From NCBI GenBank assembly GCA_029582155.1, contig CM055908.1:19693406-19757405 (forward strand): a stretch of 64,000 nucleotides of DNA, written 5' to 3'. The number at the start of each line of letters is the position of its first letter. The first letter of the stretch is position 1. The notes below the pieces were generated by a model, which worked only from the letters and a program-made list of their open reading frames with translations, searched no databases and was not told the origin of the DNA. Source of the stretch: Panopea generosa (Eukaryota; Mollusca; Bivalvia; Adapedonta; Hiatellidae). Positions 45,167-59,247 of the stretch are shown piece by piece. Made by a program: the position numbers and the translations under genes.

Positions 45167-46697
45167 ATTGCTTCGGTGACAGTTGAATGAAACCATGGAT
45201 TAGAATGCGTTAGAGTGCTATGAACTGTTTATTAACATAACCTGAATCGGAAGAAGATGTCAGGGACTGAGATATACTAGCTAGAGTCTGATAGAGAGCA
45301 TGACCACATATGTACTGCATTACCCTTCACAATAACACATAATAAATATAATAATGTTTTCTTGTTTAAGTTTTGTTCTATCTTTCTAACTGTTTTTTAG
45401 ATAGCATATAATCAAATATGTATTCACTAACCTTCCTTGAGAATATTCTTATAGTTGAGGTTGAAAATCCAAATTTCAACCTTAGATTATCTACTTCACC
45501 AAAATCAGTAGAAAAATTGTGAAAGTTTATTTGGCTATATATTTGGTGTCCGTGCATGCTTGCAAATTTTGGTCTCAAACATTGACTCTATGTGGATTTT
45601 TCAAAATTTAATCTTGAGTTCAAGTCTAAGAATATTCTTAAGAATGGATGGTGAATTCCACTCCAGGTAATTAAGTAAATATCGCTGTTATGATCGAGAT
45701 GTATGTATAAGCTGATCGATGAATGGGTAACTGTAATAACTTAAGTTAAATCCGTTTTTATTTATGTTTGTGTTTTTCTATGGAAGTATCTTAGACCACT
45801 AAGTAAATATCTAAAATATGTTGTAGCCAGATAGTATGGATTTTGATATAATATTGATATTGTTTTTGTAAAGATTACATCTGATGCCAAATGATGCTTA
45901 TTACATATAAAATAAACTAGCCAAGACCTTGGATATGTGCACCATGTATGCTATCTATACCAGGACAGTGAACTATAGTATATCAACGAAACGCAAATAG
46001 CGTAAGACATTTAATAACCTGCTTGAATTTTATAATTGGTTAAAAACTTTGTTTTCCAGTATATCATGTTTAGATATCTCGCTGAGGTCTTATTGCCTAA
46101 ATGATATGATTTTTTTATCTATTAAAATATGTGAAAATGATACGTTGAAAAAGATTTCATGAATAAACCTGGATCCAGGTTAGACGAAAATATTAGTTCC
46201 GCTTAAAATCGCATAATATTTTGTGACGTATCAAACGAGTCACATATCTAAAGTGTCATATTGACCGTCTTTGTTGAAATTGACTAGACTTGGAAAGAAA
46301 TAAGCGGAAGTGACGGTCACCAGGAAGTGCTTTCGTGATATCTATTTTCCAAACTGAGATTCCATTTCCATTCCATTTTGTATTCATTTCAAACTTAATT
46401 ATTTTTGAAGACATTCATAGCGATTTCTCCTGGCTCATTGCCTGTAAGGACAAAAACATGATATGTTAGATTTGAAACGTGTTAACTGATATTCAGGAAA
46501 CACTTGCGATTAGATCTTACAAATTTTATCATTCTTCCATTTTGTAGAAAAATTAGCGGTACCACGTGCTCGAGACAGCTGTTAATGTTGTAGCCTTGCT
46601 TTGGCTCAACCTTGTTATTATTTCTAGTATTTGTGATAATTCGTCAAATGTTTGTGTTGTTTTGTTGTTTGAAAGCTTCGTCTCACGTTGAACGTCA
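45167..46697. other. Non-coding; part of a diverged dispersed repeat
   Basis: Near 46400 the words attatttttgaagacattca and tagcgattt resemble 3430 and 51340. No gene is recognised; the 66-codon minus-strand ORF at 45378 is unsupported. Confidence 0.4.
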
Positions 46698-46830
46698 AGT
46701 TTACAAGTTTACGAGTTTATTGGCATATCAGCAAAACATTGTCTATGGCCATTTACACATTCAAATTAATTTAAATATGGCATAGACATACAATAATACG
46801 ATATACAAACAAATAAGTTGAACATCATGT
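46698..46830 (-). mobile_element. Possible LINE 3' end with octamer tail
   Basis: On the minus strand the sequence ends gctgatatgccaataaactc, then gtaaacttgtaaactt. A signal AATAAA followed by a short tandem tail is typical of some non-LTR 3' ends (CR1-like and others). Only one copy is seen in the window, so family status is unproven. Confidence 0.35.
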
Positions 46831-48999
46831 TCTAATGTTCTACTTATGGTTAACAATAAAACTCAATAGGGTATTATAATGTATCACTTACCAATTACCT
46901 CAGCTTTGTGACGGTAGCAAAATTCCTTGGCACAAGAAATTTGTAATTAGAGCTGAGTAAATCGTTTGGGTATTATTCTTGTTAAAAATGCTTAAAATTG
47001 TCACATTTCTTTGTACATTTGAGAACAAGGGAACATTTTCACGAGTTCTGTCAAGTTTGGGTGAAATTGGAAACAGTTAGGCGACGGCATAATATTTTAA
47101 AGATATACTGTAACAAATGTGCGGAATTGTAAAAATTTAAAGGCGTGAAATTGTGAAAAGACAATCTGGTTAATCCAGTAAATTTGTCCCTGCCCATTTG
47201 AATTGTCTATTGAAACAAAATTATTTTAGAACCATTTGCAATGTGTTAAGCGTTCCGGAAGTGCATGCGTCTATATTATGAAAGTAAAGAATAATTGGTG
47301 TGTGATACGCACAAGAGAGAATGTGTGTTTGGAGAGAAGGTCGTCAAACAAAATCAAAGAAAAAGTAATGATTTTGCAAGTTTAGTGTTCGCAATAAGTG
47401 TTCTTCATTCTAGCATGGTCTATCATTTGATAGTATTGAATAACTTGACAAAAAGGCAGTCGGGAGAAAATTGAACTATCAAAATTGCATAAATCAGTTC
47501 ATCTTCATCTGAGACACAATTGACTTTATCGATTTTTACATTTCTCAAAATGGAATTGTCTGAACAAATGTGGTTATTTCGTGACAATTTGTCATTAAGG
47601 AGCACGAGACAGGTTCAAAAAGACTCCCCTAAAACATGGTTTGTGTTTTCTTATTTTGTTATTTTCTAAAGTGTGCCTGAACTTTTATAAAAACATTTTA
47701 TTGTTTTTTTCATATATACGTATTACTCATTGCAACATGAGAGTTTTAAATATTCGAACTATTTACAATACTTGAATTAATGTGGTTTTTTTTCGATGCA
47801 ATAGTCAAAAGGTGATTGTTTAACTGTGTGAATAATGAATAATAATTACTTTCAAGAATTAAAAACTTCCACCAGGGGGCGTACATGTATCAGTTAAATG
47901 ACCTTACAACTACTACAGCACTAACAAAACAAAAAATGATGGTAAGCGTATCGGGGGAGTGGCGCAAAAATGGTCTATAAACCAGTTTATTTTATGTTAA
48001 GTTTGGCACAAATACATTGGTTTGGTGTTTAAGATATAAAAACAAATAATAAAAAGGATACTAAAATTTAAAAAAGGCAAAGAAAAACAGATGAGTACGA
48101 AATATGAAGAAATGGTAATTGAATGATAATAATCACGGCAAAAGTAAATGATAGTACTGGAACTAGATTTTAGGGATATTTTCAGTATGGTTCCCATGAC
48201 GACAATTATGTTATTCATGTAATGTTGCATTTAAATATATTGCATTTTAAACTATTATAGGTTTAGACACCAACATGTTCATAACAGAAGAAGTGTCAAC
48301 AGGGGTACCGCCTTAAACCTTTAAGTAGCAACACGACCATTAGAGCCACAGCCAGGCCAAATATGGCAACATGCACGTGTGCATGGCGAAAATCAATGTT
48401 CAACTTAATGTATATTAAAAAGAAACAAGTAATGTAACACATCTGTGAGGTAATTGTGTGTGTTATGTCCCGACTATATCATTATACTTCTATTCCGAAT
48501 TTCATATATTATATATTCCCTTTAATATGCGTTGCAATAAAACATTTCTATTAATATTGCAGTATATCACCTTGCAGTTTATTGATTTAAGTACACATAA
48601 ACCTTGCTTAGATTTAATGGTATATTATATCTTTTGATAAATTCTTACTATGGAGAATTGCGGCTTGTCCCCTGAGGAATGGTTTATGCAATCTGTCTAT
48701 TAGATATATGACGTATTTGATTATTTCCGTTCTCTGGGGTGATTTATTTTATTCTTCAATAGATAGTCAATGCGATTTATTTCATTATTCATTAGAGTTG
48801 ATACATGTGTAAATAATAAACTGTACTGATAAACTGCAACTGATGCAGAATAATCGGCTATATTTTAATAGCATAATAACGTAGTTTTCTTCAAATCTTC
48901 AAATTTCATCATTCGCTATATCACTGGATGCATGGCTGCAGTCATTATAACTCGATGGCTGAGCTACGTTCCTCTCTTTATAATTATTGTATTGTACAG
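46831..48999. other. AT-rich non-coding sequence
   Basis: About 2.2 kb with nothing recognised on either strand. Confidence 0.45.
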
Positions 49000-49090
49000 A
49001 TGGCATCACTCGAACCTACAACGCTCAGTGATTCCAACAAATATACATACTAGGTCACCCTGGGCCAGTTACACAAGGCATCTATATATC
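49000..49090 (-). mobile_element. Possible tRNA-like SINE head, degenerate
   Basis: On the minus strand ggtgacctagtatg is near an A box and gtaggttcgagtgatgcc contains a good B-box core (GGTTCGAGT). Spacing suits a tRNA-like head. No body or target duplication is recognised. Confidence 0.3.
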
Positions 49091-50382
49091 ATTAATTATC
49101 TCCCAGCTACTATAATTAGTCTCGTTTGTGAGAATTGAAAATGTTTGGAATCTTCTTGCTTCACTGCAATATTTTTTTCTCCAAATTCTTCTCCACCGAC
49201 GACTTTAAGTCTCCTCCGATGTATCACATGCTTTCGGGGTATCTTGCCAAACTAAAGCATTGTTGGTGGTGCATTTAAAAGAAAATCGAACGCATCACCA
49301 TCTGGAATGTTCCATAGCGCATGCGTTTGAAGACCGGTTTGTGCTTGGTGCGAAAGCAATATCTAACGGTAATACTATTATTAAGTTTACGCATAAGTTT
49401 AATGTACATACAATAAGATCATATATATAGTATTTAATATATTTCAAGAAGACAATACAATCTGACGAAATAATTAATTAAACTTACATTAACTTCATAT
49501 AAAATACTTCGATAGCTGTTTGTGGTTAAAACTGTGTGTTTATAAACCAAGTATTTGGGACAATGACAGATCATCCGGTGTCTGCACTAGATTTACACGA
49601 GTTGTTATCGTTCCTAATATTAATACCTAAAAGATTGACCTTAATATGTCCTTGAATCGATAATACTAACTATATTCATATGCATACGATATGTGCCTTT
49701 TCTTGACTAGCGCACATAGCCTTAATACTCCAAGGGGTTTCATTTAAATTTGATCAATACAGTTTGCTGGAAAGGTGCCACTTAGCAGCGATGATAATCA
49801 TTGCTAATGTGTATAGTTATTGTTGAGCGTCTGTGAATACAAAGGATGCCGCTACAATGGTCTTTTATTTCGGCGCCATGTCTCATTGTGCTCAATTTTT
49901 TTTACGTGATATATATATATATATATATAAATAAACATTTTGAAGTTATAAAAAAAAATATGGTAAATTCGTCTGCAATTAGCACTTACACACGTACAGA
50001 AAGCCTATAAATATTAATAAGACCTACAAATGGCGTCGGAGAAACAAATGTAATGGCTTACGTTACGTACGTTTTTAACAGATAGAAGATGCACTGAAAC
50101 GTATGCACTGCAGTGACACGAGTATATTTGAATACTGTTGAAAAATAAATGTTGAATGAAAGATATAAAATGAAATAATTTAGAGAATACTCGGTTGGTG
50201 TCTTTCGCTACAATGTTTCTGTTTTCGTGCCGAAACTTTGTAGGGAAAAAACACTGATCTTGTGTACTATTTCTCCTGTTAGATAAGCAAGTTGCGTACT
50301 AATCAAACAGAAAATAGCAGAACTAAGCTTCTGATTATTAATAAAAAAAATAACAATCAAGTCTGTTTATTTGCTATGTGCT
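49091..50382. other. AT-rich non-coding sequence
   Basis: Contains a short (AT)n run near 49909-49928. Nothing else recognised. Confidence 0.45.
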
Positions 50383-50386
50383 TTAA

Positions 50387-50643
50387 CCCTATATTCCATA
50401 GATATGCGTTTTCCTGCACCAATCACAGAAGGCCTTTGAAAACAGTGCAGGAAGAGTTCAGATTGCTCGTAACGAGCAATCTAAACTCTTCCTGCACTGT
50501 TTTCCACTCTGTCAGTTAATATAAACATAATTCACCCAATAATTTAAAAGCCTTCTATATTAGGTGTCCAAAGGTGTCTATATTAGAGGTGACCAAAGGC
50601 GTCTATATAAGAGGTGTCCAAAGGTGTTATATGAAGTAAATTG
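50387..50643 (-). mobile_element. piggyBac-like MITE with central palindrome, copy 2
   Basis: TTAA lies at 50383-50386 and 50644-50647. The left terminus is CCCTATATTCCATAGATATG; the right terminus has decayed (atatgaagtaaattg). The interior runs opposite to copy 1. The palindrome at 50438-50504 has 32-bp arms with one mismatch around a TAA loop (gaaaacagtgcaggaagagt on one side). Direct repeats of gtgtccaaaggtgtctat follow. Confidence 0.86.
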
Positions 50644-50647
50644 TTAA

Positions 50648-51540
50648 TAATGATGAAACAAAAGAAAATAATATTTGTTTGTCTGTGTAACATATTTATC
50701 GTACTTGACAAGTTGAATTATGTACTGATGCCATGGAATAAGTCGATAATAGTTCCGGCAATACGTCAGTTTCAGTCGCAACATCTCGGACACTAAACTT
50801 TACATGTAGAAATCCATGAAATCTGAAATTGAAGTATATTTAGTAACCTACATGTATTCGATCACCTCTTTATTGTGTCTAATACTGACTGGTGATATGA
50901 TAACATATTATACATGATACCGAAGATGCGACAAAAAGCGTCCCAATCTTGAAACAGTCAATTATAAAACTGTCATTAGGGAGCTAATCTGATTAGGGTG
51001 CTGATTAATTAGTGTATCCAACCTCGCTCGTCCCCAGTTTTCACATCATAAAACAAGACAGTGTAAATAAAGTAGCTACAGTCAGACTATTCTCCTACAA
51101 ATGCGACCGATACACATGTGTTGAATTTAAATCGTCTTAGCCCATCTGCTTCGCTATTCTGAGTAAAACATCGTTGTCGTGTTTTGTTATTTATTTTGTT
51201 GTTGTTGTTGTTGTTTTTGTTAGGGTTTGGGAAAGCTTTTGTAACGTTTTGTCAGGTTTCAAATTCGAAAACCATTCGTATTGAAGTTATAAATGATTAT
51301 CAACTGTATTTATTCTTTTTGACATAATTTTTTTTTCAAGACTATTATAGCGACATATTCTGACGCATTGTCTGTAACACATTATTAAATTCAATCAAAT
51401 TTTCTATGACAATTGTATGTAACTAATACTGTGTTGTAAGAAATTTCCTTGTTTTTGGAAAGTTCGCGCTGTGTGTGCTAAGGCATAGTTATGATAAGTT
51501 ATATAAACAATACAGTGAATTCATATATATATTCATTTTT
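50648..51540. other. Non-coding; part of a diverged dispersed repeat
   Basis: A TTG-rich tract lies at about 51198-51222, then ttttgtaacgttttgtcagg and, near 51340, caagactattatagcg, resembling 3430 and 46400. Confidence 0.4.
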
Positions 51541-51744
51541 TAGTTTAAACTTATTTATTTTACTTCGATTGTGAAACAAGTTCTTACAACTTAGACAAAT
51601 CACGCTCGAAGTCTTCCTGGTTAGAGCTAGTACTAAGCATATGCAGAAAAAAAAGCCTTGCTCAAGGACACCACACATAGCCGTGGCGGAGACACGACCC
51701 TCCGATCATGGGTTCGGTGCTCTACCACTAGACCACGTACTCCA
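51541..51744 (-). mobile_element. SINE family B, longest copy
   Basis: On the minus strand: head with a perfect A box (TGGTCTAGTGG) and a decayed B box, then gtgtggtgtccttgagcaag, catatgcttagtactagctc, aggaagacttcgagcgtg, and a tail ctaagttgtaagaacttgtt ending ataagtttaaac. Its body matches copies at 11.8 and 59.8 kb, and its tail matches the SINE at 6.6 kb. The word ccttgagcaag is found in many animal SINEs and tRNA-derived repeats. Confidence 0.8.
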
Positions 51745-54301
51745 CATGTATGACGGTTATGTAACAAGCGTGTCAATATGAAAAGTATCTCATCAAAACA
51801 TAAAAAAGTCATACATTTTTGTAAAAGAATCAAAACGTTTTTCAGTGCTTAAAGTACAAGTTGAAATACTCATAACTCATAACTCATTACACTGCACCTC
51901 TGTCTTATTACATGTTGACAGCACCATATAAAACAAACATATACAATGTTACCTTGCACATATCTCTCTCTCTCTCTCTATAATTCAATGTTTTAAATTC
52001 TAGAGAAATACACGCACAAATTAAATTAAATCCGAGGAGAAGTCGTGTAGCAAATCAATACTAAAACATGTTCAACAACTGGTACTGCTTCTAACTGTGG
52101 CTTTTGCTGATGGATTGTTTTCATTTTTTTTCTTTAATACTAGCTAACCATAAAATGTGACACTAATGGCAGTGGGGTGTGGTAAAAGGATTAAATAATA
52201 AAGATCTTGCAGGATTTCTTATAATTGTCAACCTTCGCACCAGACAGATTACAACCTTCTGAGATAACGGATTATAATATTAGTTCCAATGTAATATAAG
52301 TATTACATTTGTTGGGAAAGCTAAATGAGAATTACATTTTTTTTAATTTCAATTATGTTTTTTTTTTAACATTCATAATGTGCAAATGTTTAGACTAAAC
52401 ATATTGTGAATTTATTACTTGTGGGATTAATGATTGTTGTTTCATGGAAGAGAATATTTATAATTCCTTTATATTTCATAATACAATGTTCTTGATTTGC
52501 AATATTCGATTATCTGCTCGAGATACCGCTTGGTTAAAGTATACTTCCTGTTGCGTTCCAAATCTTCTAAGTTAAATGAAAGTGTGGCATGTTTAAATAT
52601 TGTTTATGTATTATAATATATGGATAAAATACGATGTACAACTATTTTTCTTGAAAGATCGTTTTAAATTGAACAATGATTTAGGACGATTTTAAAGTTT
52701 ATGAAAAGCAGTAATTATTTTTTTTCTCATTTAAATATATTTTATTCAGTCATATATCAAACAGAGCAAATAATGTAATAATACACACATATAATCATTT
52801 ACATAAAAAAAACATAGCATATATCTTCTTTTTTAAAGCAGAAAAAGAATAGTAGATAGTTTTTCAGTCTCAAACAATACATATTTTCCTATCCATAAGA
52901 AGTGTAAAAATATTTTTCTATTTAATATATGAAAGAAAAAAAATTTGAAGTAAAATAAGACGATAGATGAGTAAGTAAAATAGAAAAGAAAGTCTTAGCA
53001 GTAATTATTTATACTCCGGTTTTTATAAAAATAGGACAGTTTTGATATTATGTTCCGCATATAATGCAACAATCACACGTTTTTTTTTTTGTCGTCTTGT
53101 AAAATCATGCTAAACTGCTGGTTTTCGGTTTTCTTTGCTATATCCATGCGGAATTTGACATTAAAACGTTACAAGATAGATGCATTATATAAGATGACCT
53201 CTAAAGTTTACATGATTGATATATATATATAGGAGCAAAACAATACATTAGCTATATATAAGTAGCTACAATTTCAACAAATAATGGCAAACGGTTACAA
53301 CGGCTTATTTACTTAAAGCTAAATAATACCAAAATATTCTCGCAACTAGATTAACCCAATAATTCTATCAGCTAATTCTCGCGAGAGTATCGTGCTTGGC
53401 ACATTACCTTATTTCAACACATATTGACCTGCGTCCACGAAGCGCCGGCGGTGTTATGATTATTCCAGAATTAAATACTTCAATCTCTAAAAAAAGCATT
53501 TTATACTGTCTTGATCAGTTATGTTAGTCGTCATATTACTAAATATCTAAGCCATTAGGTATTAATAGTAACTCTTTATCAAAATAGATTAGTTACCCTG
53601 CATATTGGCTTTAATTTTGAGAAGTATACGGATATTCCTATATCAGCATTACATATCTATTTGAGATAAGAAAGAAAGAGCTACGTATAATAAGAGATAT
53701 TTACATCTTGGGGTAGTTTTAGTTTTTAGTTTATTTCTAATTTGACATGAATAATATCCGATTTACTATTAACGTTGTTTGAAAATTGCCCAAACTGACT
53801 AACAACGTGCAGTCAAATATTTCTAAGTATTACGGTAAGCAAGTGTGTGAGTTTTTGTTTTATTTTTATTTAACGAGTAATGTCTACCTCAGAGACAAAA
53901 ATAATGCTCCTGCTGTAATAAAAACAAATAACTTAGATATAAAACAAACCGATAAGAATCAGAATTTACTGCTGCTAAGTAAATCAAAGCAGTTTATAAT
54001 GAAATAATGATCATGTCACCGTGAAGGGTTACTACACTCGCTGCTAATCTTAGGCAAACTCAATAACATGGCGTTAACGCTATCTGCACTAGTTAACTTA
54101 TAAAAAGGCATGCATGTGTATCTACTGCCATGTATGTATAAGCGTTAGCTACTTATATCATAGTTAAATATAAGATTCGCAAACACATACACACATACAC
54201 TGGGAGGATTTAAAAACACAAAAGTAAAATAAAAAGTCTAACAAATTGTGTGAATCTTACTGGAAATATATAAACAATTCCATGAAGATTATTGTTTCAA
54301 A
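51745..54301. other. AT-rich non-coding sequence
   Basis: About 2.5 kb with a (TC)n run at 51962-51979 and a short (AT)n at 53220. No gene or family recognised; the 73-codon ORF at 53786 is unsupported. Confidence 0.45.
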
Positions 54302-57300
54302 CAACGACATTCTAAATCATCAACCTTGCTGTTAGTAGCGGGCGTAACTGCCATCTCCGCGCCATTGACGACATTCCAAATCATCAACCTTGCTGTTAGT
54401 AGCGGGCGTAACTGCCATCTCCGCGCCATTGACGACATTCTAAATCATCAACCTTGCTGTTAGTAGCGGGCGTAACTGCCATCTCCGCGCCATTGACGAC
54501 ATTCTAAATCATCAGCCTTGCTGTTATTAGCGGGCGTAACTGCCATCTCCGCGCCATTGACGACATTCTAAATCATCAGCCTTGCTGCTAGTAGCGGGCG
54601 TAACTGCCATATCCGCACCATTGACGACATTCTAAATCATCAACCTTGCTGCTAGTAGCGGGCGTAACTGCCATCTCCGCGCCATTGACGACATTCTAAA
54701 TCATCAGCCTTGCTGCTAGTAGCGGGCGTAACTGCCATATCCGCGCCATTGACGACATTCTCAATCATCAATCTTGCTGTTAGTAGCGGGCGTAACTGCC
54801 ATCTCCGCGCCATTGACGACATTCTAAATCATCAACCTTGCTGCTAGTAGCGGGCGTAACTGCCATCTCCGCGCCATTGACGACATTCTAAATCATCAGC
54901 CTTACTGCTAGTAGCGGGCGTAACTGCCATATCCGCGCCATTGACGACATTCTCAATCATCAATCTTGCTGTTAGTAGCGGGCGTAACTGCCATATCCGC
55001 GCCATTGACGACATTCTCAATCATCAATCTTGCTGTTATTAGCGGGCGTAACTGCCATCTCCGCGCCATTGACGACATTCTAAATCATCAGCCTTGCTGC
55101 TAGTAGCGGGCGTAACTGCCATCTCCGCGCCATTGACGACATTCTAAATCATCAACCTTGCTGTTAGTAGCGGGCGTAACTGCCAGCTCCGTGCCATTGA
55201 CGACATTCTAAATCATCAACCTTGCTGTTAGTAGCGGGCGTAACTGCCATCTCCGCGCCATTGACGACATTCTCAATCATCAATCTTGCTGTTAGTAGCG
55301 GGCGTAACTGCCATCTCCGCGCCATTGACGACATTCTAAATCATCAGCCTTGCTGCTAGTAGCGGGCGTAACTGCCATCTCCGCGCCATTGACGACATTC
55401 TAAATCATCAACCTTGCTGTTAGTAGCGGGCGTAACTGCCAGCCCCGTGCCATTGACGACATTCTAAATCACCAACCTTGCTGTTAGTAGCGGGCGTAAC
55501 TGCCATCTCAGCGCCATTGACGACGTTCTAAATCACCAACCTTGCTGTAAGAAGCGGGCGTAACTGCCATCTCCGCGCCATTGACGACATTCTAAATCAT
55601 CAGCCTTGCTGTTAGTAGCAGGCGTAACTCAAATCTCCGTGCCTTTAACGACATCTCAAATCATCCACTTTGCTATTAATAGCAGGCGTAACTACCATCT
55701 CCTCGCCATTAACGACATCCCAAATCATCATTTTTGCTATTAGTAGCGGGCGTAACTACCATCTTCGCGCCATTAATGACATCCCAAAGCATCCACTTAG
55801 CTATTAATAGCTGGCGTAACTACCATCTCCGCGCAATTAACGACATCCCAAATCATCCAATTTGCTATTAGTAGCGGGCGAAACTACCATCTCCGCGCCG
55901 TTGACGACATCTCAAATCATCCACTTTGCTATTAATAGCGGGCGTAACTACCATCTCCGCGCCATTAACGACATCCCAAATCATCAAATTTGCTATTAAC
56001 AGCGGGCGTAACTACCATCTCCGCGCCATTAACGACATCCAAAATCATCCACTTTGCTATTAATAGCGGGCGTAACTACCATCTCCGCGCCATTAACGAC
56101 ATCCCAAATCATCAAATTTGCTATTAGTAGCGGGCATAACTACCATCTCCGCGCCGTTGACGACATCTCAAATCATCCATTTTGCTATTAATAGCGGGCG
56201 AAACTACCATCTCCGCGCAATTAACGACATCCCAAATCATCCAATTTGCTATTAGTAGCGGGCGTAACTACCATCTCCGCGCCGTTGACGACATCTCAAA
56301 TCATTCACTTTGCTATTAATACCGGGCGTAACTACCATCTCTGCGCCATTAACGACATCCCAAATCATCCAATTTGCTATTAGTAGCGGGCGTAACAACC
56401 ATCTCTGCGCCATTAACGACATCCCAAATCATCCACTTTGCTATTAATAGCTGGCGAAACTACCATCTCCGCGCCGTTGACGACATCTCAAACCATCCAC
56501 TTTGCTATTAATAGCGGGCGTAACTACCATCTCTGCGCCATTAACGACATTCCAAATCATCCAATTTGCTATTAGTAGCGGGCGAAACTACCATTTCCGC
56601 GCCGTTCACGACATCTCAAACCATCCACTTTGCTATTAATAGCGGGCGTAACTACCATCTCCGCGCCATTAACGACATCCCAAATCATCCAATTTGCTAT
56701 TAACAGCGGGCGTAACTACCATCTCCGCGCCATTAACGACATCCCAAATCATCCAATTTGCTATTAGTAGCGGGCATAACTACCATCTCCGCTCCGTTGA
56801 CAACATTCTAAATCACCAATCTTGCTGTTAGTAGCGGGCGTAACTACCAGCTCCGCGCCATTGACGACATTCTTAATCACCAATCTTGCTGTTAGTAGCG
56901 GGCGTAACTGCCATCTCCGCGCCATTGACGACATTCTCAATCATCAATCTTGATGTTAGTAGCGGGCGTAACTGCCATCTCCGCGCCATTGACGACATTC
57001 TAAATCATCAGCCTTGCTGTTAGTAGCGGGCGTAACTGCCATCTCCGCGCCATTGACGACATTCTCAATCATCAATCTTGCTGTTAGTAGCGGGCGTAAC
57101 TGCCATCTCCGCGCCATTGACGACATTCTAAATCATCAGCCTTGCTGTTAGTAGCGGGCGTAACTGCCATCTCCGCGCCATTGACGACATTCTCAATCAT
57201 CAATATTGCTGTTAGTAGCGGGCGTAACTGCCATCTCCGCGCCATTGACGACATTCTAAATCATCAGCCTTGCTGTTAGTAGCGGGCGTAACTACAATAT

Positions 57301-57823
57301 CCGTGCCATTGACGACATCTCAAATCATCCACTTTGCTATTAATAGCGGGCGTAACTACCATCTCCGCGCCGTTGACGACATCCCAAATCATCCACTTTG
57401 CTATTAGTAGCGAGCGTAACTACCATCTCCTCGCCATTAACGACATCCCAAATAATCCACTTTGCTATTAGTAGCGGGCGTATCTACCATCTCCGCGCCG
57501 TTGACGACATCTCAAATCATCCAATTTGCTATTAATAGCGGGCGTAACTACCATCTCCGCACCATTGACGACATCTCAAATCATCCACTTTGCTATTAAT
57601 AGCGGGCGTAACAACCTTTTCTGCGCCGTTGACGACATCCCGTATCATCCACTTTGCTATTAATAGCTGGCGTAACTACCATCTCCTCGCCATTAACGAC
57701 AATCCGAATCATCCACTTTACTATTAATAGCCGGCGTAACTACCATCTCCGCGCCATTAACGACATCACAAATCATCCAATTTGCTATTAGTAGCGGGCG
57801 TTACTACCATCTCCGCGCCATTG
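54302..57823. repeat. 64-bp satellite, about 55 copies, two subfamilies
   Basis: Type A unit: ttgacgacattctaaatcat, caaccttgctgttagtagcg, ggcgtaactgccatctccgc, gcca. Type B has ttaacgacatcccaaatcat, ccactttgctattaatagcg and taactacc. They occur in blocks: A to about 55.62 kb, B to about 56.79, A to about 57.29, B to the end. Within the second A block, units with tctcaatcatcaatcttg and tctaaatcatcagccttg alternate, a 128-bp dimer. The unit is richer in GC than its surroundings. Confidence 0.98.
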
Positions 57824-58840
57824 AAAGCACAATAACTTTCAATACGCTGCTCCACCCATGAACCAAGGCGTGAGGTGGGAAAGGCAAAACTCAGTAACGT
57901 TTCGTGATGGTGGCTGACGAACTGCGTCATTCCAACTAATCCTAGGTTTGCTCAGTTGAAGTTTTGTGTTTTTAAAGTCTATCGGTATATGTATACGAAT
58001 GCAGTGCCTTTAGTGATAGTAGACTGGTAGAAACTTTGAGGCGTGCAATAGCATTTTAATGGATTTGGACTTTGCTGCAACACAACTATAAAGCTTACTA
58101 CCAGTATCATCGTACAACGTTAATCGTCATTCCCGCCAGCATTATGTTACTGTGTAGCGTAGTCACTTATCACAGTTCATATCGGCCTGGTAGTGTATGT
58201 CTGAAACACTCAATTTTAACTCGTGTTCGCCAATGAACAACGATGTATATGTCCTTAAGTAAACTAGATTAAATGGTGCATAATGTATAACGTCATGTTT
58301 ATGTGGAATGGACAGCTAAAATAATACTTGCTCGTGCAGACGCGGCCGTGAAGGACGCTGAACGCCCCGCACTCCAGCAGACTACGTGATAATCCGACAC
58401 TAGTTTCTGTATGAAGCCTTAGATTGTTGAACAAAATAGGTCCTTAAATTCCTTATTTACCTTTAATGAAAATCTTGAAACAAATATAATACATCATATA
58501 AATTTTTCATTTTATCATTAAATACGCCCAGGAGACCAATAACCGGACATTTTGGCAGTTATTTGCTCATCGTATTTTAAAAATAGGATAATTTAAGGAC
58601 CATATACACATAAACATATTACAAACTGTAGTTTTCAAACGACAGTTTTCGGTACAAGTTTTGTGTCGCTCCAATTTAAAACGTTGACACTATTGTTTCT
58701 TTCATTTTGTCGACAGAAAACCAAAGCAATATTAATCATTGCTATCACTTTCAAAGGCAACTCACATCATCATATAACTATAGTAATAAACATTCGTTGC
58801 CATTGTTTTCCTGCCGGACAGTATAAGTATTCTAGAGGCT
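57824..58840. other. Non-coding sequence
   Basis: A short GC-rich patch lies at about 58335-58385 (gcagacgcggccgtgaagga). Nothing else recognised. Confidence 0.45.
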
Positions 58841-58851
58841 CTACTTTCACA

Positions 58852-59124
58852 AGCCGGGCCCGATTGAACCAGCCGGTAAAACGTCTGATTAGCAATCCAG
58901 GGGTCGTTAGTTCAAGTTCCCGCCCGGCAACGGTCTCCGTGATGATTGATATACGACATTGTGTCTCATTATCATTCGTCTCTCGCCGCTGATTCAAATG
59001 GGAAAGTTATCAGCGGAGATGAGTTCTGTTTTACTTTTTTAGGATCTCAGGAAATAGTGAGTATATTAACTGATCATCTGTTAGCCCTCGATGGCATGAA
59101 AATGACGCTAAATATTCAATGAAA
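58852..59124 (+). mobile_element. SINE family A, most complete copy
   Basis: The head gccgggcccgattgaaccag, ccggtaaaacgtctgattag... ends with a good B box (gttcaagttcccg). The body follows with tgatatacgacattgtgtct, gattcaaatgggaaagttat, and the end ttagccctcgatggcatgaa then tgacgctaaatattc. An 11-bp near-perfect target duplication flanks it (ctactttcaca at 58841-58851, ctaccttcaca at 59125-59135). The ORFs on both strands here are incidental. Confidence 0.88.
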
Positions 59125-59247
59125 CTACCTTCACATAAAATGTAATACACCGAAAGACTTTAGAAACGTAATATTCAGATAAACAGCAATAAAACATTGA
59201 GTTCTTTATCGATTTGTGTTTGAAATTTATATTATTTGAGAATTTAA

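Noticed and set aside
48932-49138. 68-codon plus-strand ORF with a hydrophobic start
   Set aside because: It overlaps a tRNA-like SINE head on the other strand and has no supporting splice or domain signal.
58663-58992. 109-codon plus-strand ORF and 75-codon minus-strand ORF
   Set aside because: Both overlap the family-A SINE and change frame relative to it; no protein similarity is visible.
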